Notes under the pieces: model-generated
What the model saw: the letters and a program-made list of their open reading frames with translations, nothing else
Databases searched by the model: none
What the model was told of the DNA's origin: nothing
Position numbers and translations under genes: made by a program
NCBI GenBank assembly: GCA_963978905.1
Contig: OZ022256.1
Span: 21,887,743-21,951,742, forward strand
Length of the DNA: 64,000 bases
Source: Trichostrongylus colubriformis
Taxonomy: Eukaryota; Nematoda; Chromadorea; Rhabditida; Trichostrongylidae
Direction of reading: 5' to 3'
Shown here: positions 46,977 through 57,477 of the stretch, piece by piece
How positions within the stretch are numbered: the first letter of the stretch is position 1
How the letters are laid out: every line of letters starts with the position of its first letter

Positions 46977-47858
46977 TAGTCGATTTCGCCGGTCCAGTGG
47001 ACGCACACTTCTACTTGATACTCGTGAATGCATATTCCAAGTGACCTGAAATTGATCGAATGGCATCAATCTCCTCGACAGCTACCATACAAGCGATGAG
47101 AAACGTCTTCGCTCACTTCGGAAATCCAGTAGTTTTGGTCACAGACAACGGGACACAATTCATTTCGGCGCAGTTCGCTTCATTCTGCCGCTCCCGTGGA
47201 ATCAACCACATGAGCACGCCACCATTCCATCCACAGAGCAATGGACAGGCGGAACGCTTTGTCGACACATTCAAGCGAGGACTCGCCAAACTGAAGGGGA
47301 AGGAACCAACAGTCGAAGCTCTTTAAACCTTCCTGATGGCAACCGTTCCACTCCGTGCTCATCTGCACCCGAGCAGCGTTCACCAGCAGAAGCATTCCTT
47401 GGACGGACTGAACTCGAGCTGATGCTCTCGCCAGAAAACACCAGAAATGGGAACACCAAACGTCAAGATGGAAGCACAATTCAATTGACGGAGCGAAGAA
47501 AAGGAGTTTTGACGTCAACGACGCAGTCTATGTTAAGGACAACCTGGGATCGAAGCAATGTTGGATATCCGGACTCGTTGCACGACGTGTTGGTAATACC
47601 ACCTACATTGTTCGCTGTGGAAATCAAATATGGACTCGACACATCAACCAGTTGCGAGCTAGAGATAAAGCAGAGACCGAAAACACGCTTCTGGACGTGT
47701 TCGAGCTACCGCTATTCTCCACCGCAGCTGTGGATCACACTGCGATGGAAACGACTCCAGCTGATCAACCTCGACGATCACAACGCCTTCGACGACAGCA
47801 ACGACATCTCCGGCTGGACCCATCTCGGTCCCGATACGAGTTATCTTAGAAGGGAAGG
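46977..47858 (+). pseudogene. Ty3/gypsy integrase, right copy with C-terminal module
   Basis: The copy begins at the inverted junction (GATTTCGCCGGTCCAGTGGA). It repeats the catalytic core seen on the other strand (VTDNGTQFIS, then FHPQSNGQAERF) and, after a TAA stop at 47326, continues in shifted frames. The C-terminal part reads WISGLVARRVGNTTYIVRCG and then IWTRHINQLR, a GPY/F-like module, followed by a basic Arg-rich tail (RRSQRLRRQQRHLR). AGAAGGGAAGG just before 47859 is a polypurine tract. Stops and frameshifts make it a pseudogene. Confidence 0.8.
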
Positions 47859-48007
47859 TGTTGTAGGATGAATGTTGTTTACTATGATCTTGCTCATCTG
47901 TGATATAGTGATCTGGTATGACTTGGCCTTGTGTATATAAACCCATTGCTGTGTACAGTGAGACACTTTTGGCCAATAAACGGTCCTCTTCGCTGCAGCC
48001 TCCAACA
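47859..48007 (+). repeat. 3' LTR of Ty3/gypsy element
   Basis: It starts TGTTG directly after the polypurine tract and ends CAACA, giving 5-bp inverted ends over 149 bp. TATATAAA near 47934 fits a TATA box and AATAAA near 47976 a polyadenylation signal, in the usual order. There is no matching 5' LTR in the window. Confidence 0.7.
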
Positions 48008-48141
48008 AAGATTTTGCCAAATTCCCACTGGAAATCGTTGAGCATAAACTCATCGCGAGCCAGGACGTGGCCAATTTACCCATTAAGGACCTATTGGGTT
48101 ATCTTAGAAAAAAAAGTAGCTGCTAAGCGCTATATGAAAAA

Positions 48142-49232
48142 CCAGTTGGCTGGCGCACACAACTGTGCGCGAAACACTATTTGCGTCAGTGGATCGATCG
48201 AAATTGCTCTTTTCATGAGGACAGTGTATTTCAATGTGCGCTCCGCTCAATGTGGGAGTAGCTTAACTTCGTGCATGGGTTCTCTTTACTTCTTGCCCCA
48301 TGCCCTTCCCATCCCAAACTTGTTCTATGTGCACAGATAGTTTTCATGTAACGTCCAAGCTCTGCCCATCACCACGAATGCGCCTCCCACTGTGCACAGA
48401 ATTCTTTCTTGACCTTTAAAAACTCATGGCCGACCTAAATCCATGTTCTCTATGTTTAGATCAAACTGAAACCCAATTTACAATGTTCGACCTGAAAACG
48501 GAACATCCCAGTGAACGCCCCGCCTATCGTGAGCGGAGCTTAACTTGGTCCATTTGTGGTCTTTACTTCTTGTCTCTTGTCCCACGTCCTACTCACCCAA
48601 ACTTGTCTCCATATCCACAGGTTGTTTTTCGCGTAACGTCCAAGCTCCGCCGACTAAAACAAATGCTCCGCCCCCTGTGTCTGAGCCTCTTTCACGACTT
48701 TGAAATACTCATTCCTGATTTCAGTCTACCTTTCCCCCACGTTTGGTGAACCACATTAACAAATTTCGTTCTGAAAACGGAACATTCTAATGCACGTCCC
48801 GCCCACCGTGAGCGGAGCTTAGCTTGATTCATGTGTGGTCATTAATCGTGTCCCATGGCCTACCCATCCCAAACTTGTCTCTCTCTTCATAGGTCGTTTT
48901 CCATGTGGTGTCAAAGTTCCGCCCACCACCACAAATGCTCCGCCCATTGCTCACGCACCTTTCATGACTCAAAAAACTCATTCCTGACTTTAATCCACCT
49001 TTTTCCTACGTTTGGGTCATATTGGAACCCAATTAACAACTTTCGATCTGAAAACGGAGCATTCGCCCACCGTGAGCGGAACTAAAGTTGGTCCATGCCC
49101 ACCCATACCACACCTCCCCATATCCACAGTTCGTTTTTCATATAGTACCTAATTCGTGACAGACGGAGGGACGAACGGACAAAGGGACGGATGGAAGGAC
49201 AGACAGACGAAGCGTTCCATATATAGTAGGGA
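48142..49232 (-). mobile_element. non-autonomous Helitron, copy 3
   Basis: Minus-strand 5' end TCCCTACTATATATGGAACG at 49232, preceded by A. The 3' end at 48142 reads GCCAGCCAACTGG, followed by T. Twelve bases before it is a perfect 7-bp stem, GCGCACA and TGTGCGC, around GTTG. It has no target duplication and no Rep/helicase. The interior holds a different satellite from copies 1 and 2. The segment with GGACAAAGGGACGG and CAGACAGACGAAGCG near the 5' end is shared with copy 1. Confidence 0.8.
48245..49085. repeat. tandem array, ~265-280-bp units, inside Helitron copy 3
   Basis: GTGAGCGGAGCTTAACTTGG-like sequence recurs at 48530, 48809 and 49073 (periods of about 279 and 264), with a diverged start near 48245. 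Units carry TACTTCTTGTCCCATGCCCT-type, CCATATCCACAG-type and ACTCATTCCTGA-type blocks. Part of this unit also appears once in copy 1 (about 3672-3760), so the two Helitrons share a core from which different segments were amplified. Confidence 0.8.
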
Positions 49233-49272
49233 TAGGCTCGGCCATGCGAGCTCAAACCGGGATATGAACCTG

Positions 49273-50390
49273 CTAATAGTGTGAACTCATTAAGTCACTG
49301 ACAAAGCCCCCGACCCAGTCGCAACGAAGACTGCATATCTTGCCATTGGCGACATCTGCCCACGGCGTGCCGAACGGATACAGATCAAAACAGTCGTTGT
49401 GAAAAATTGAAAAAAGAAAGCCGTTACTGAAAATATTTCCCTTCACAACATAATGGCTTTGACTGCCAAACGGCAGATTGCATTCATTGTGGACTATACC
49501 ACCATGCATCGTTATGCTTCAAAAAAAGAGATGCAAACAATGGCACAGGGGCATTTTCGTTATTTAAACAATCAGAGAGAAGATAAGTGCTTGGAGCTTT
49601 GACCAAAGGAACACCAGGGCAGAGCAACCGCGTAGACCCTAGAGTAATCACAGCATAGATACTAACAGTGGTCTCTAGGTTCATAACGGCTTCATCAACC
49701 CCAGATATTTTTCAAGCAATACTCATATGATGAAAGTGCCTCATGCTAAAGGAAAAACCTTGCCACCTCTCAGCTAGTATTATCGACCGCTGAAGGCAAC
49801 CTGTGGAACTCTAGAGAGCAAGCCCCTCAGAAAGGTTCTTTCCTTCTTCGATTCTAAGGCACTATGAGCCTCAGAGAGGAAAACGTAGACTGCCACTTTG
49901 GCTTTGCAGAAGTGAAGTCACAAGTTGTACCATATCAGATACTGGAGCCGAAGTCGAGGAGTGCGAAAGCCAATAGCAACTACAAAAGCATGTTCTGCAT
50001 ATGGCGAAGAAGTAGAACTAAAATCCAAGCAAAGCTCATACTCACAAGTGGCTTTGGGGGTGACAAACTCTTTAAACCGGACATTGTTTTCTTGGAAGAA
50101 AATAACATTAATTCTCTGAATGAAAACAACATCTCTTTGGCTAACTCCAAATTGCGGTGAGAACACCAGACTCCTCACATACCGGTTGGTTAGATTACTA
50201 CCACTAGTTGGTATGCAGTCCAAATCGTATCTCCAAGACCCTCTCTGATCCACATATATATCCCGCACGCACAAACAATATTTGGCCCCTTAGTATACTG
50301 CAAAGAGTTAATAATGGCATCGCACACAACGAACAACGTCAGCACTATTAGTAATCTTAGAAGTAAAGAAGAGCTGAAAAGGACCATCAT
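49273..50390 (-). pseudogene. possible secreted-protein gene or pseudogene, several coding-like frames
   Basis: The start ATGATG at 50390 encodes a clear signal peptide, with hydrophobic core LLLRLLIVLTLFVVCDA. About 10 residues later, near 50290, coding character moves to another frame (50274-49918), which reads VRDIYVDQRGSWRYDLDC and further Cys-containing sequence. After a gap, two more coding-like frames (49684-49484 and 49509-49273) overlap near 49495 with a one-base shift. The second has several Cys/Trp residues (CFDLYPFGTPWADVANG). The series may be exons with unrecognised introns or a frame-shifted pseudogene. The family is unknown. It lies immediately beside Helitron copy 3. Confidence 0.35.
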
Positions 50391-53332
50391 TTAGAACTCA
50401 GGCGGAAGCAGAAATGGACAGCACATACCAAAAACTCGCCTATTGGTAGTTGGACTGATGCTTTGGCGGAAACCGTAACGCACGCCGATGGCGCAGAGAG
50501 ATTAATAAAAACTGCCTCCGGCCCGAAGAAGTTCATGCGTTTTTTACTAAACAAAAGCCTTCTCGAAAATCCACTGTGAGCCACGCAGAAAGGGTGCGGA
50601 GAGACCCTATCACTTTTTCACAGCTTCAAGGTCTGGAGTGTCGGAACGCTCACATCCAGTCATGGAAACGAGTATCGAACAAACAAATACGTGCATTTGG
50701 GAAGCGAGGGCAAAGTCCTCACGTCCCTGTGTTTAATTAGGAACAAAAATCAACTGACTAGTCCATTCACTCTATTTTGTTATCATACTTACAAGGAAAT
50801 TCTACCAGGTCGAAGTGGCCATCTGCGATGAGACAACTCAAATCTTCTTTCACAATCTGCCAAATGATTCTCTGGGTGGGGTTATGACGGTTTTTACAAA
50901 GGAACCGGTCCCTCATGTGTGCGCGTTTTTCTCGGCCTCGTCGCAAATGAATACAGAGGAATGCCAAAGTATCCCATCAGCATCATAGCACGGTGGTAGA
51001 GGTGGCGATTCGTATGGGGTGGGACCATGAATGAGATCGACATCCACTTTACTTTCCATAGAGGTTTCTCTGCTATATCCAGGAAATACCCCCAAAAGTA
51101 TTGTCACGTGTGATAACTGTTCTATTGCCTTTCCGGCACCTCATTATCCCTATCTTCAGGATCGCAGAAAACTCTATGATCCAGTTTATTCATATGAGCA
51201 GACCCATAGCGCACGAAATAGGCATTACTGCGCAAAACGTTCATGGTATTCGCGCTCAAGGCGTCGAATTACCCCTGTGTACAACTTTCCAGCCGAATCG
51301 TGTTTTGATCTTTTCCAGCCGAATCTCTTTTTTCCAGCCGAATCGTGTTCTTGGTCTAGCTTCGGAAAGTTCGGGGTGGCCATGGGGCAAGATGACTCTT
51401 TTTTTAAAAATTTCCTATAAAAAACCATGAACGATTACGAAGATAGTCAAAAAACATCTATCACAAATGCGCATATTATTGAATGTACCTGAAAAGCGCC
51501 AAATACGAGCATTTGCTTGGTGAAGATCAACGAGTGCCCCCTCTGTTTAACGTCTTGCGGCTCAGTAGATTTGGTCGAATGTCTAAATAGCTTAAAACTA
51601 GTCCCATGGGGTGTAATTTGTTTTCTCGAATGCGAGAACGCACCGGTTTTATGCGAAAATGTTTGGCTCGCCCACCATGAGCTCTCGAACGGATCATGTA
51701 GTACTATTATTTATTCAGAAAGAAAGTAGTAGTATTAGTAGCATTATTTATTTATTCTGAAAGAAAAATACTGGAGGCACTAGAAATAAAGTTACTATCC
51801 CCATAAAAAAATAGCAAAGACGAGCTACGTGATTCCGTTCTTGATCGCATGACTGCAGTAGCTTGCATTGTGGGATGAATGTGATGTCATATATCACCAT
51901 AGTCTCTGTATGGGCTAGATTAGGGTAAACTAACTATTTGCTTCACCCCCGGCGATTCGGTAGGATAGGGTACGCCGCAGTGGTAAGTCAGTCGGATACC
52001 TATCTGTTGATCCCTCTCATAAAGAGTCAATATGCAAAATGTATAATTTTCTTTATTTCAGGCTTGAAAAAGGCGCTAGGCGCCGAAAGCTTGTCGGTAG
52101 GCTCAATTTCCTTCCGCAATATTTAATGGGATCTTCTGAGTCTTATGAAAAAAAATTTGGATCCTCACATTGCTTTTCACAAACTTAGATGGGCATGAGG
52201 CTTCGGGAGAGATTAATACTCAAAGGACTGAAGCTGCTCAACCGGAAATTTCGACAGTAAACTGAACAACACGTCTGAGAATCCCCAATGACATGATATT
52301 CTGGTCACAATGGCGTTCAGTCACCTGATATCTTTTCCAAATGTCAACATCAAATGCATAATTGGAATTGGCTAAGCCAAAGTTTAATGATCAATGATTT
52401 GCTTTTTTTCTGATAGAATTTCATGGCTTATAACGACAACACACAACAGGTACTTTGTTATAGTGAAAATGCTTTTATTTTGGGGAGGCCGCAACCAATT
52501 CAGGGATTCTGTTCGTATTCGAGATGCTGACCTTGGCCTCGCCCCTTGAACCCCTGTAATGGAGATGTTATCGCTATAAAGAAATGCACGGATTGATGCG
52601 CAGTGTTCGCATCCCCGATTCGAAATGAATGGTCATAGATCTAAAAGATATGGCTAGGTGTCTGCAGCATGGAAAATTAACAAAAAAAGCGTTGTGAGTG
52701 TGTATATCCAGCATCCATTTCACAGATGCGAGAGGTGGGAAATAGAACCATCTCAAACAATGTTTCGGACACGTCGCCTCGTTCCTCTTCTCCTTTGTCA
52801 TTGTCCCAAATGATAATGTAATCGTGTGCAAAATTCCTAGTCGAAGCAGATGAAGCTGCATCAAGTATTAAGAGCACAGTAAAAATAATGAGAGGATGGT
52901 ATTATACTGTCGGAGCTCCTAGTATGTATACAACGTCACGACTTTATGTCGACACAACTTTGAATCCAAACGGATGCCGAGCAAGCTATGTGAGGCAAGA
53001 CAGTGACAGGATATGAGGGTAATGAGAACTCCTGCAGCGAGTCATTCAACGAAAACCTAGGGTTCTCACACTATCCGAACATGTTGTTAGATTCAAAATT
53101 TGGGTAGTTTGGACTTGGAATTCGGATTTCTACTCCTTTTTGGGACTGCGCCGCTTTTCCGAAGAGGTTTGGTGGTTCATATGGGAGTGATACACTCCGT
53201 TCTTTATAATATATTGATTCCTCGCTAGAACATTCTTGAAAGCATATTTGCAACAATTCCTACAGGATATTCATCGACTATGTAGTATACGATGAAATTC
53301 GGTTACCAGTCGATCCCTTTTCCTTTCCATAA
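50391..53332. other. unassigned stretch
   Basis: Short frames only. TTCCAGCCGAATC occurs three times at 51287-51350, a local microduplication. An intron-like pair (GTAAGTC at 51983, TTTATTTCAG ending 52062) joins sequences that do not stay open. A minus frame at 52677-52877 has a hydrophobic start (TVLLILDAASSA) but no upstream ATG in frame. Confidence 0.35.
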
Positions 53333-53740
53333 TCAACGCATACATATATGGGTCCGCAGATAGTTAACCTCTGGCTCGTCATAGCCGTTTCTTCTCCTCT
53401 TCAAGCGTCGGAGGAGATGGAGAAGAGCTTCCAGTTCGCCTTGTGGGCGGAGCGAGATGAACGACAGATGACAGGTCATCGGGAACGCAATGTTCACGGC
53501 TCTCGCTATACCTACCACCTCTACCATTGTCTTTTGTCGAGGTTCCATAGTTGCAGACAGCTCCAAGGGAATTCCCTCTTGCCTGACCAGTACATTATTT
53601 CGTTTCACTTGTGACAGTGACTGCGGGGATGTCAAAGGCATAGAGACTATCACACTGAAGACTTGGATCGTGTTTCCTTCGTGGGTGGATGAGGACAGAT
53701 TCAGTGGATGCGTTTTTTCTCGATAAAACTTCAGCGTTAT
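53333..53740 (-). CDS. hypothetical ORF beside mariner
   Basis: An open minus-strand frame of over 130 codons from the mariner terminus (53757) down to 53333 includes FSVIVSMPLTSPQSLSQVKR and a basic C-terminal end (LLRRLKRRRNGYDE). The first in-frame ATG is about 45 codons in, near 53640. No domain recognised. It could be a host exon into whose upstream intron the mariner inserted, or chance. Confidence 0.25.
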   Translation of the reverse strand: MTLKFYREKTHPLNLSSSTHEGNTIQVFSVIVSMPLTSPQSLSQVKRNNVLVRQEGIPLELSATMEPRQKTMVEVVGIARAVNIAFPMTCHLSFISLRPQGELEALLHLLRRLKRRRNGYDEPEVNYLRTHICMR

Positions 53741-53756
53741 GGACAGTACGAAAATA

Positions 53757-54972
53757 TTAGGTTGTGAACAAAGTTTTGGCCAGTAATCCACTTTCTCATT
53801 TGCTTTCCATGGAATTCATGATGTTTTCAATGATTGGGACAGCTATCTTTCTCAGTGAGTAAGTTGGTTATTTGGATGGCTTCACTTTGTCAGCTCCAAC
53901 TTGTTGTAGCAACAGAAAAAAAATCGGATTGGGGCAATCGGAAATGTAAGCACTGCAGCAGATGGAGGCACTGGAACGGATAGCGATTCTCTTTTGGTTT
54001 CAAAAACTGCAAAGTGAGAGTGAGTTGCCCAATTTATAGTTGATTGAGGTGCTCGAATCAATACACCAGGAATACTGGAACGTTTATATTCCGCAAAGAT
54101 GTGCAAAAATATTGGGCTCCTTCATGTAGATGTTTTAGGTAATTCGGAGAGCTTTCGACCTCTAATGACGGATGCGCATATTCGGCACATTTGATTTTAT
54201 TAGTCGAGATAAAAACCGTAAGATTCCAAGCATCTTGGCCTATAAGATATGAGCCTGTCCACTCCTTTGAAGAACTCTGAAACTGTAGAGAGAGAGTTCA
54301 ATTCGTTGAAACTCGCTTCACTTCGTGCTGGGTCTTGGAGCGATACCTTCGAAGAAGATGTTCAGATGCTTGAAGAAACTGGAATTGTTGGTAGCCACGT
54401 CAGGTGAGTATGGGGGGATGCGACAGAGTTTCGTAGCTCACCTCATTCAACTGTTCAGAATTGTTTATGCGACATGGTGTCGTGCGTGCGTGCAGATCAT
54501 AAGTTCAGTATCGGTCGATAAGAAGAAGTCCATCCTGAAGAAGGATGGACTTCTTCTTATCGACCGATACTGAACTTATGATCTGCACTTTGCGATGCAT
54601 AAGTAGAGGTTCTCTCGTACTCTTCTGCGTTACTAATAAGGCTGGGATCCATGAAGGTCGGATCAGAACAGCAGCAGATCACAGCACCGCCACCATTACG
54701 GTTTCGGAAAATGTTGGGGAGCTTGACTTCGTCCAACCATTGTGCGGATTTTCCTCAGTTATCCTACAGAATTCGAATCTCAACCCACGTCACGATGCGA
54801 TTGAGAAATAGGTGTTTTGTACCGACGAAGAAGTGTGTACGAGAAAAATAGTGCGGATGTGTCATTTGTTCATTTTTTTTCTCGAGAATATGCTATAGAC
54901 AACCCCAGAAACTCCAGAAAAGTCATTCATAAATGGAACACCGAAGCTGCAAGAACTCTTCGAACAACCTAA
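53757..54972 (-). mobile_element. mariner element, internally deleted and decayed
   Basis: The ends TTAGGTTGTGAACAAAG (left) and TTAGGTTGTTCGAAGAG (complement of right) are imperfect inverted repeats flanked by TA (53755-53756 and 54973-54974). On the minus strand the transposase remains appear in order. FLNRIVTW lies near 54800 (first catalytic block, its Asp-Glu-Lys motif decayed), then GKSAQWLDEVKLPN, MHRKVQ, and SILLQDG near 54550 (second catalytic block). SYETLSHPPYSPDV near 54410 leads toward the third catalytic position, and SFFKHLNIFFEG follows. The helix-turn-helix N-terminus is deleted. A perfect hairpin interrupts the second catalytic block (54490-54588). It is non-functional. Confidence 0.8.
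54490..54588. repeat. perfect inverted duplication, 46-bp arms, 7-base loop
   Basis: The arms 54490-54535 and 54543-54588 are perfect reverse complements. The left starts GTGCAGATCATAAGTTCAGT. The loop is TGAAGAA. On the minus strand the right arm is the original mariner coding sequence (VQIISSVSVDKKKSIL) and the left arm is an inverted copy of it inserted after QDG. Confidence 0.95.
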
Positions 54973-55295
54973 TAATTGACCATCCCAGGCAACTTGGATT
55001 CGTCAAAACGCAAAAATGGGTGTTGCGCAACCTTACGCATCAGCAGGGCACAACAGAATTTTCATTCATCGTCTTCTAGGTCAGGATCGAGTTTTAAGCC
55101 GAAGCCCTTCGCCCTTTATGCTCACCAAACGTGGGGTTGACTGATCTCCGTTGTTTCAAGCATTTGGTTGGCTTCTGTAAGAGCGGAATTATCAGAAAGC
55201 GTAACAATTCAGCGTAGACTTCTCGAAATTTCACTTAGCGCAAATCGTATACTTCCAATGAAGTGATTCACCAAGTTCGACTCTCTATGAACCTA
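54973..55295. other. short gap between mariner and BEL/Pao LTR
   Basis: No recognised feature. Confidence 0.4.
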
Positions 55296-55468
55296 TGTGG
55301 CGTCGATAAGAGGTGTCGATGATGAACAACAAGAAAAAAATAACTTTATTAAACAACCAGATCCTTAAATACCGGCCCATATCATATAAATGTGTCTTCT
55401 TATCAATCTTTGACAACTGGAATCAAACCCGTCGCGCACGTGTCGTGTTCAGTACCATTCTCCAGCCA
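55296..55468 (-). repeat. 3' LTR of BEL/Pao element
   Basis: On the minus strand a purine-rich tract (GAGGAGAAGGAAAGAA, ending at 55469) is followed by TGGCTGG, and the LTR-like segment ends in CCACA at 55296. TATTTAAGG and, about 15 bases later, TTTAATAAAG provide TATA-like and polyadenylation signals. At 173 bp it is short for an LTR. The right limit is well defined by the polypurine tract, the left is inferred from the CA end. The matching 5' LTR lies outside the window. Confidence 0.6.
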
Positions 55469-55548
55469 TTCTTTCCTTCTCCTCGTGGATATGCTATTGC
55501 AGTCAGTCCTCGCTTGATACAGTGAGTCGAAAATCAAGAACCGCTGGT

Positions 55549-55854
55549 CTACCTCCATAACGACTCTCGGGTTATTGATGCCGTTCTCCAGAACCTATTG
55601 GTTAGGAGAACTTGTTCTCCTGCTGGGCCCTCGCGGTTGGTCTTCTTCTCAAGGTGATGATCCCACGCCACAGCGAGTGTTTTCGTAACTTTTATTTGTT
55701 CGTGGATCATTCTGAGACTGTTGGCTAAATCCTTTTCCAGAGTGGCTGCTGAAGTGGAGTTCCGATATAATGTGGATATAATATCATATCCGTTTCGTAT
55801 TCTGTCGACATCATGACGGCCTAGTATTGCTGAAAAAGATGCAATATTTCCAAC
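55549..55854 (-). CDS. small ORF downstream of glycoprotein module in BEL/Pao element
   Basis: An open frame of about 102 codons lies between the glycoprotein C-terminus and the LTR and has no ATG at its start. TTTTTCAG on the minus strand, ending at 55830, is a strong splice acceptor that would join it to an upstream exon. The product has a likely helical, coiled-coil-compatible stretch (LEKDLANSLRMIHEQIKV) and an NST glycosylation-type site, and ends SITRESLWR. It could be an alternative cytoplasmic tail, an accessory protein or a remnant. I do not recognise it. Confidence 0.4.
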   Translation of the reverse strand, partial: VGNIASFSAILGRHDVDRIRNGYDIISTLYRNSTSAATLEKDLANSLRMIHEQIKVTKTLAVAWDHHLEKKTNREGPAGEQVLLTNRFWRTASITRESLWR

Positions 55855-55886
55855 CTACTCTCTACGATCTTCTGTTATTGGAGAAT

Positions 55887-57470
55887 CTAATGTTGTTTAC
55901 GGTGCCTTGCTTGCTGTTCATGAAGGGACCACCACTGGAGTGATTTGCTCACGGCGTAAAAAATTATCTGGGGTATCAAAGTTAAAACCCATACAAGGAT
56001 TCTTAGACCCCATGTGGAGAGGAATACGTAGGTTATTGCTATCAATACTACCAAACTGATAGCTACAATGACAATGGTCTTATACCATTGTGCCAAGACT
56101 GTGAATCATGCTAGAAATCTGGCCACGCGAAGCCGGTAGCGGTTGAGATGGTTTCCCCCTTAAGCCATAAATGGAGTGTCTCGCTCGGTGTCGTTATGAA
56201 TTTGAAAATCCCTTCAATTTTGAACTGATGTGTAAGGCTGCCGCATGAGACGGAACATTCCAGCGATGCTCGGGCGGTGTTAAAAGCAAATCTTAAGATT
56301 GACCCCACCCCCGTTGTATTGCAAGGGATTGTAAAACCCCATTGTTCACATCTCACCTCTGTCTGCACGCTATCTTTGGAAGCAATGCAGCTGACGTTAC
56401 TAAAAGCCCCTTTAGCGCATCCGTAGCACCCCGCGAGATATGCGTCCCTTATTTCACAGGTCGCCCCATCCATTAGAAACGTTGGTTCGTAGGCATCTTG
56501 AAAGGTAATCATAAACTCTGCGGTCACCATAGACGAAACTCTTGCCTGAACTCGTGACGCTTCGTGGGACGAGAATTAGTGCTGGAAAGACAACAGGAAG
56601 CTGATTTCTTGTGTTATTGAACCAATCGGCTATTGAAAAATCTGTGCACCTGCAGTTCACATGGGTTTCTGCCGAGGTGCATTTACAATCGTCGAACAGT
56701 GTACAATTGAATTGTTGTGCGCTCGTGAAGTCTGGACATCGCAGGGCAATGTGGTTTTCTCGTTTCTACAGTGCGGTTCGTCTTGCGTCGGAAATGAAAT
56801 ATGAATTGAACAAGGGGGTCGAGGGAAATGCGGGAGATGTGAGAGTCATGCGGAAATATTTCCGCGCCGTCGGTAAGTTTGGAGATAGTCGTATTACAGT
56901 ATTGATAGACCTTTTTTGCGCCTCTTCAAAATGAGTTATTTCTACCTTAGCCGCACTTCTCCACTGATTACAGTGGAAGATTTCATACACTCGCTGGCTA
57001 GTGGGGTCACGTAGATCCTATAGAATAGGCACCCCGAACTAGGGAATGGACAGTCACAGCCTAACCCTCCACAAGATTCTATGCATGCTGTAATGCCGGG
57101 ATATTGGTTGCCTCCTGCCAGTTCTGGGAGATGACTCGAAGAATTAATGGCCCCGCACTTATCGCCTATGCACGAGCCCTTGTGGGCACACCTTTTACTG
57201 TCTATTACTCTGTGTAGGATATCCCGGGTGAATAAATCTGTTTCTGGTTCACACCTCAGTTCTAGAGATTTCCATCGTAAGCGCAGCTCATGTAAAGACG
57301 TATTATTGAGGGATAGTCGGAGGCAAGCCTCTTTTTGGAATGTATTGATCTTAAACACTTCTAACAGGTGGATTTGACAGGGTTGGTTGGGATTTCGCGT
57401 GCAAATCGTCGAATAGTGATCAAAAAGATCGACTAATTGACATTCTTCTGAGAGAGCAATTAAAATTGCA
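55887..57470 (-). pseudogene. Gc-like (phlebovirus G2-type) glycoprotein segment of BEL/Pao element
   Basis: The minus-strand frame begins near 57478 with a hydrophobic signal-like stretch. Frames 57358-56942, 56990-56766, 56660-56454, 56530-56111 and 56096-55887 follow in order. The first has the Cys-rich pattern of phlebovirus G2 fusion proteins, including a Gly/Cys-rich tract near 57060 in the position of the fusion loop. 56530-56111 has the paired-Cys pattern of the membrane-proximal domain. The last encodes a transmembrane segment with a short tail. Stops and frameshifts separate the pieces, so it is inactive. Such modules are known from nematode Cer7/Cer13-type BEL elements and are thought to derive from a captured virus glycoprotein. 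Confidence 0.7.
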
Positions 57471-57477
57471 AAAATTG

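Noticed and set aside
51983..52062. Intron with GTAAGT donor and TTTATTTCAG acceptor
   Set aside because: Splice sites look good, but joining the flanks gives stops in every frame close to the junction. It could be a non-coding exon pair but cannot be supported.
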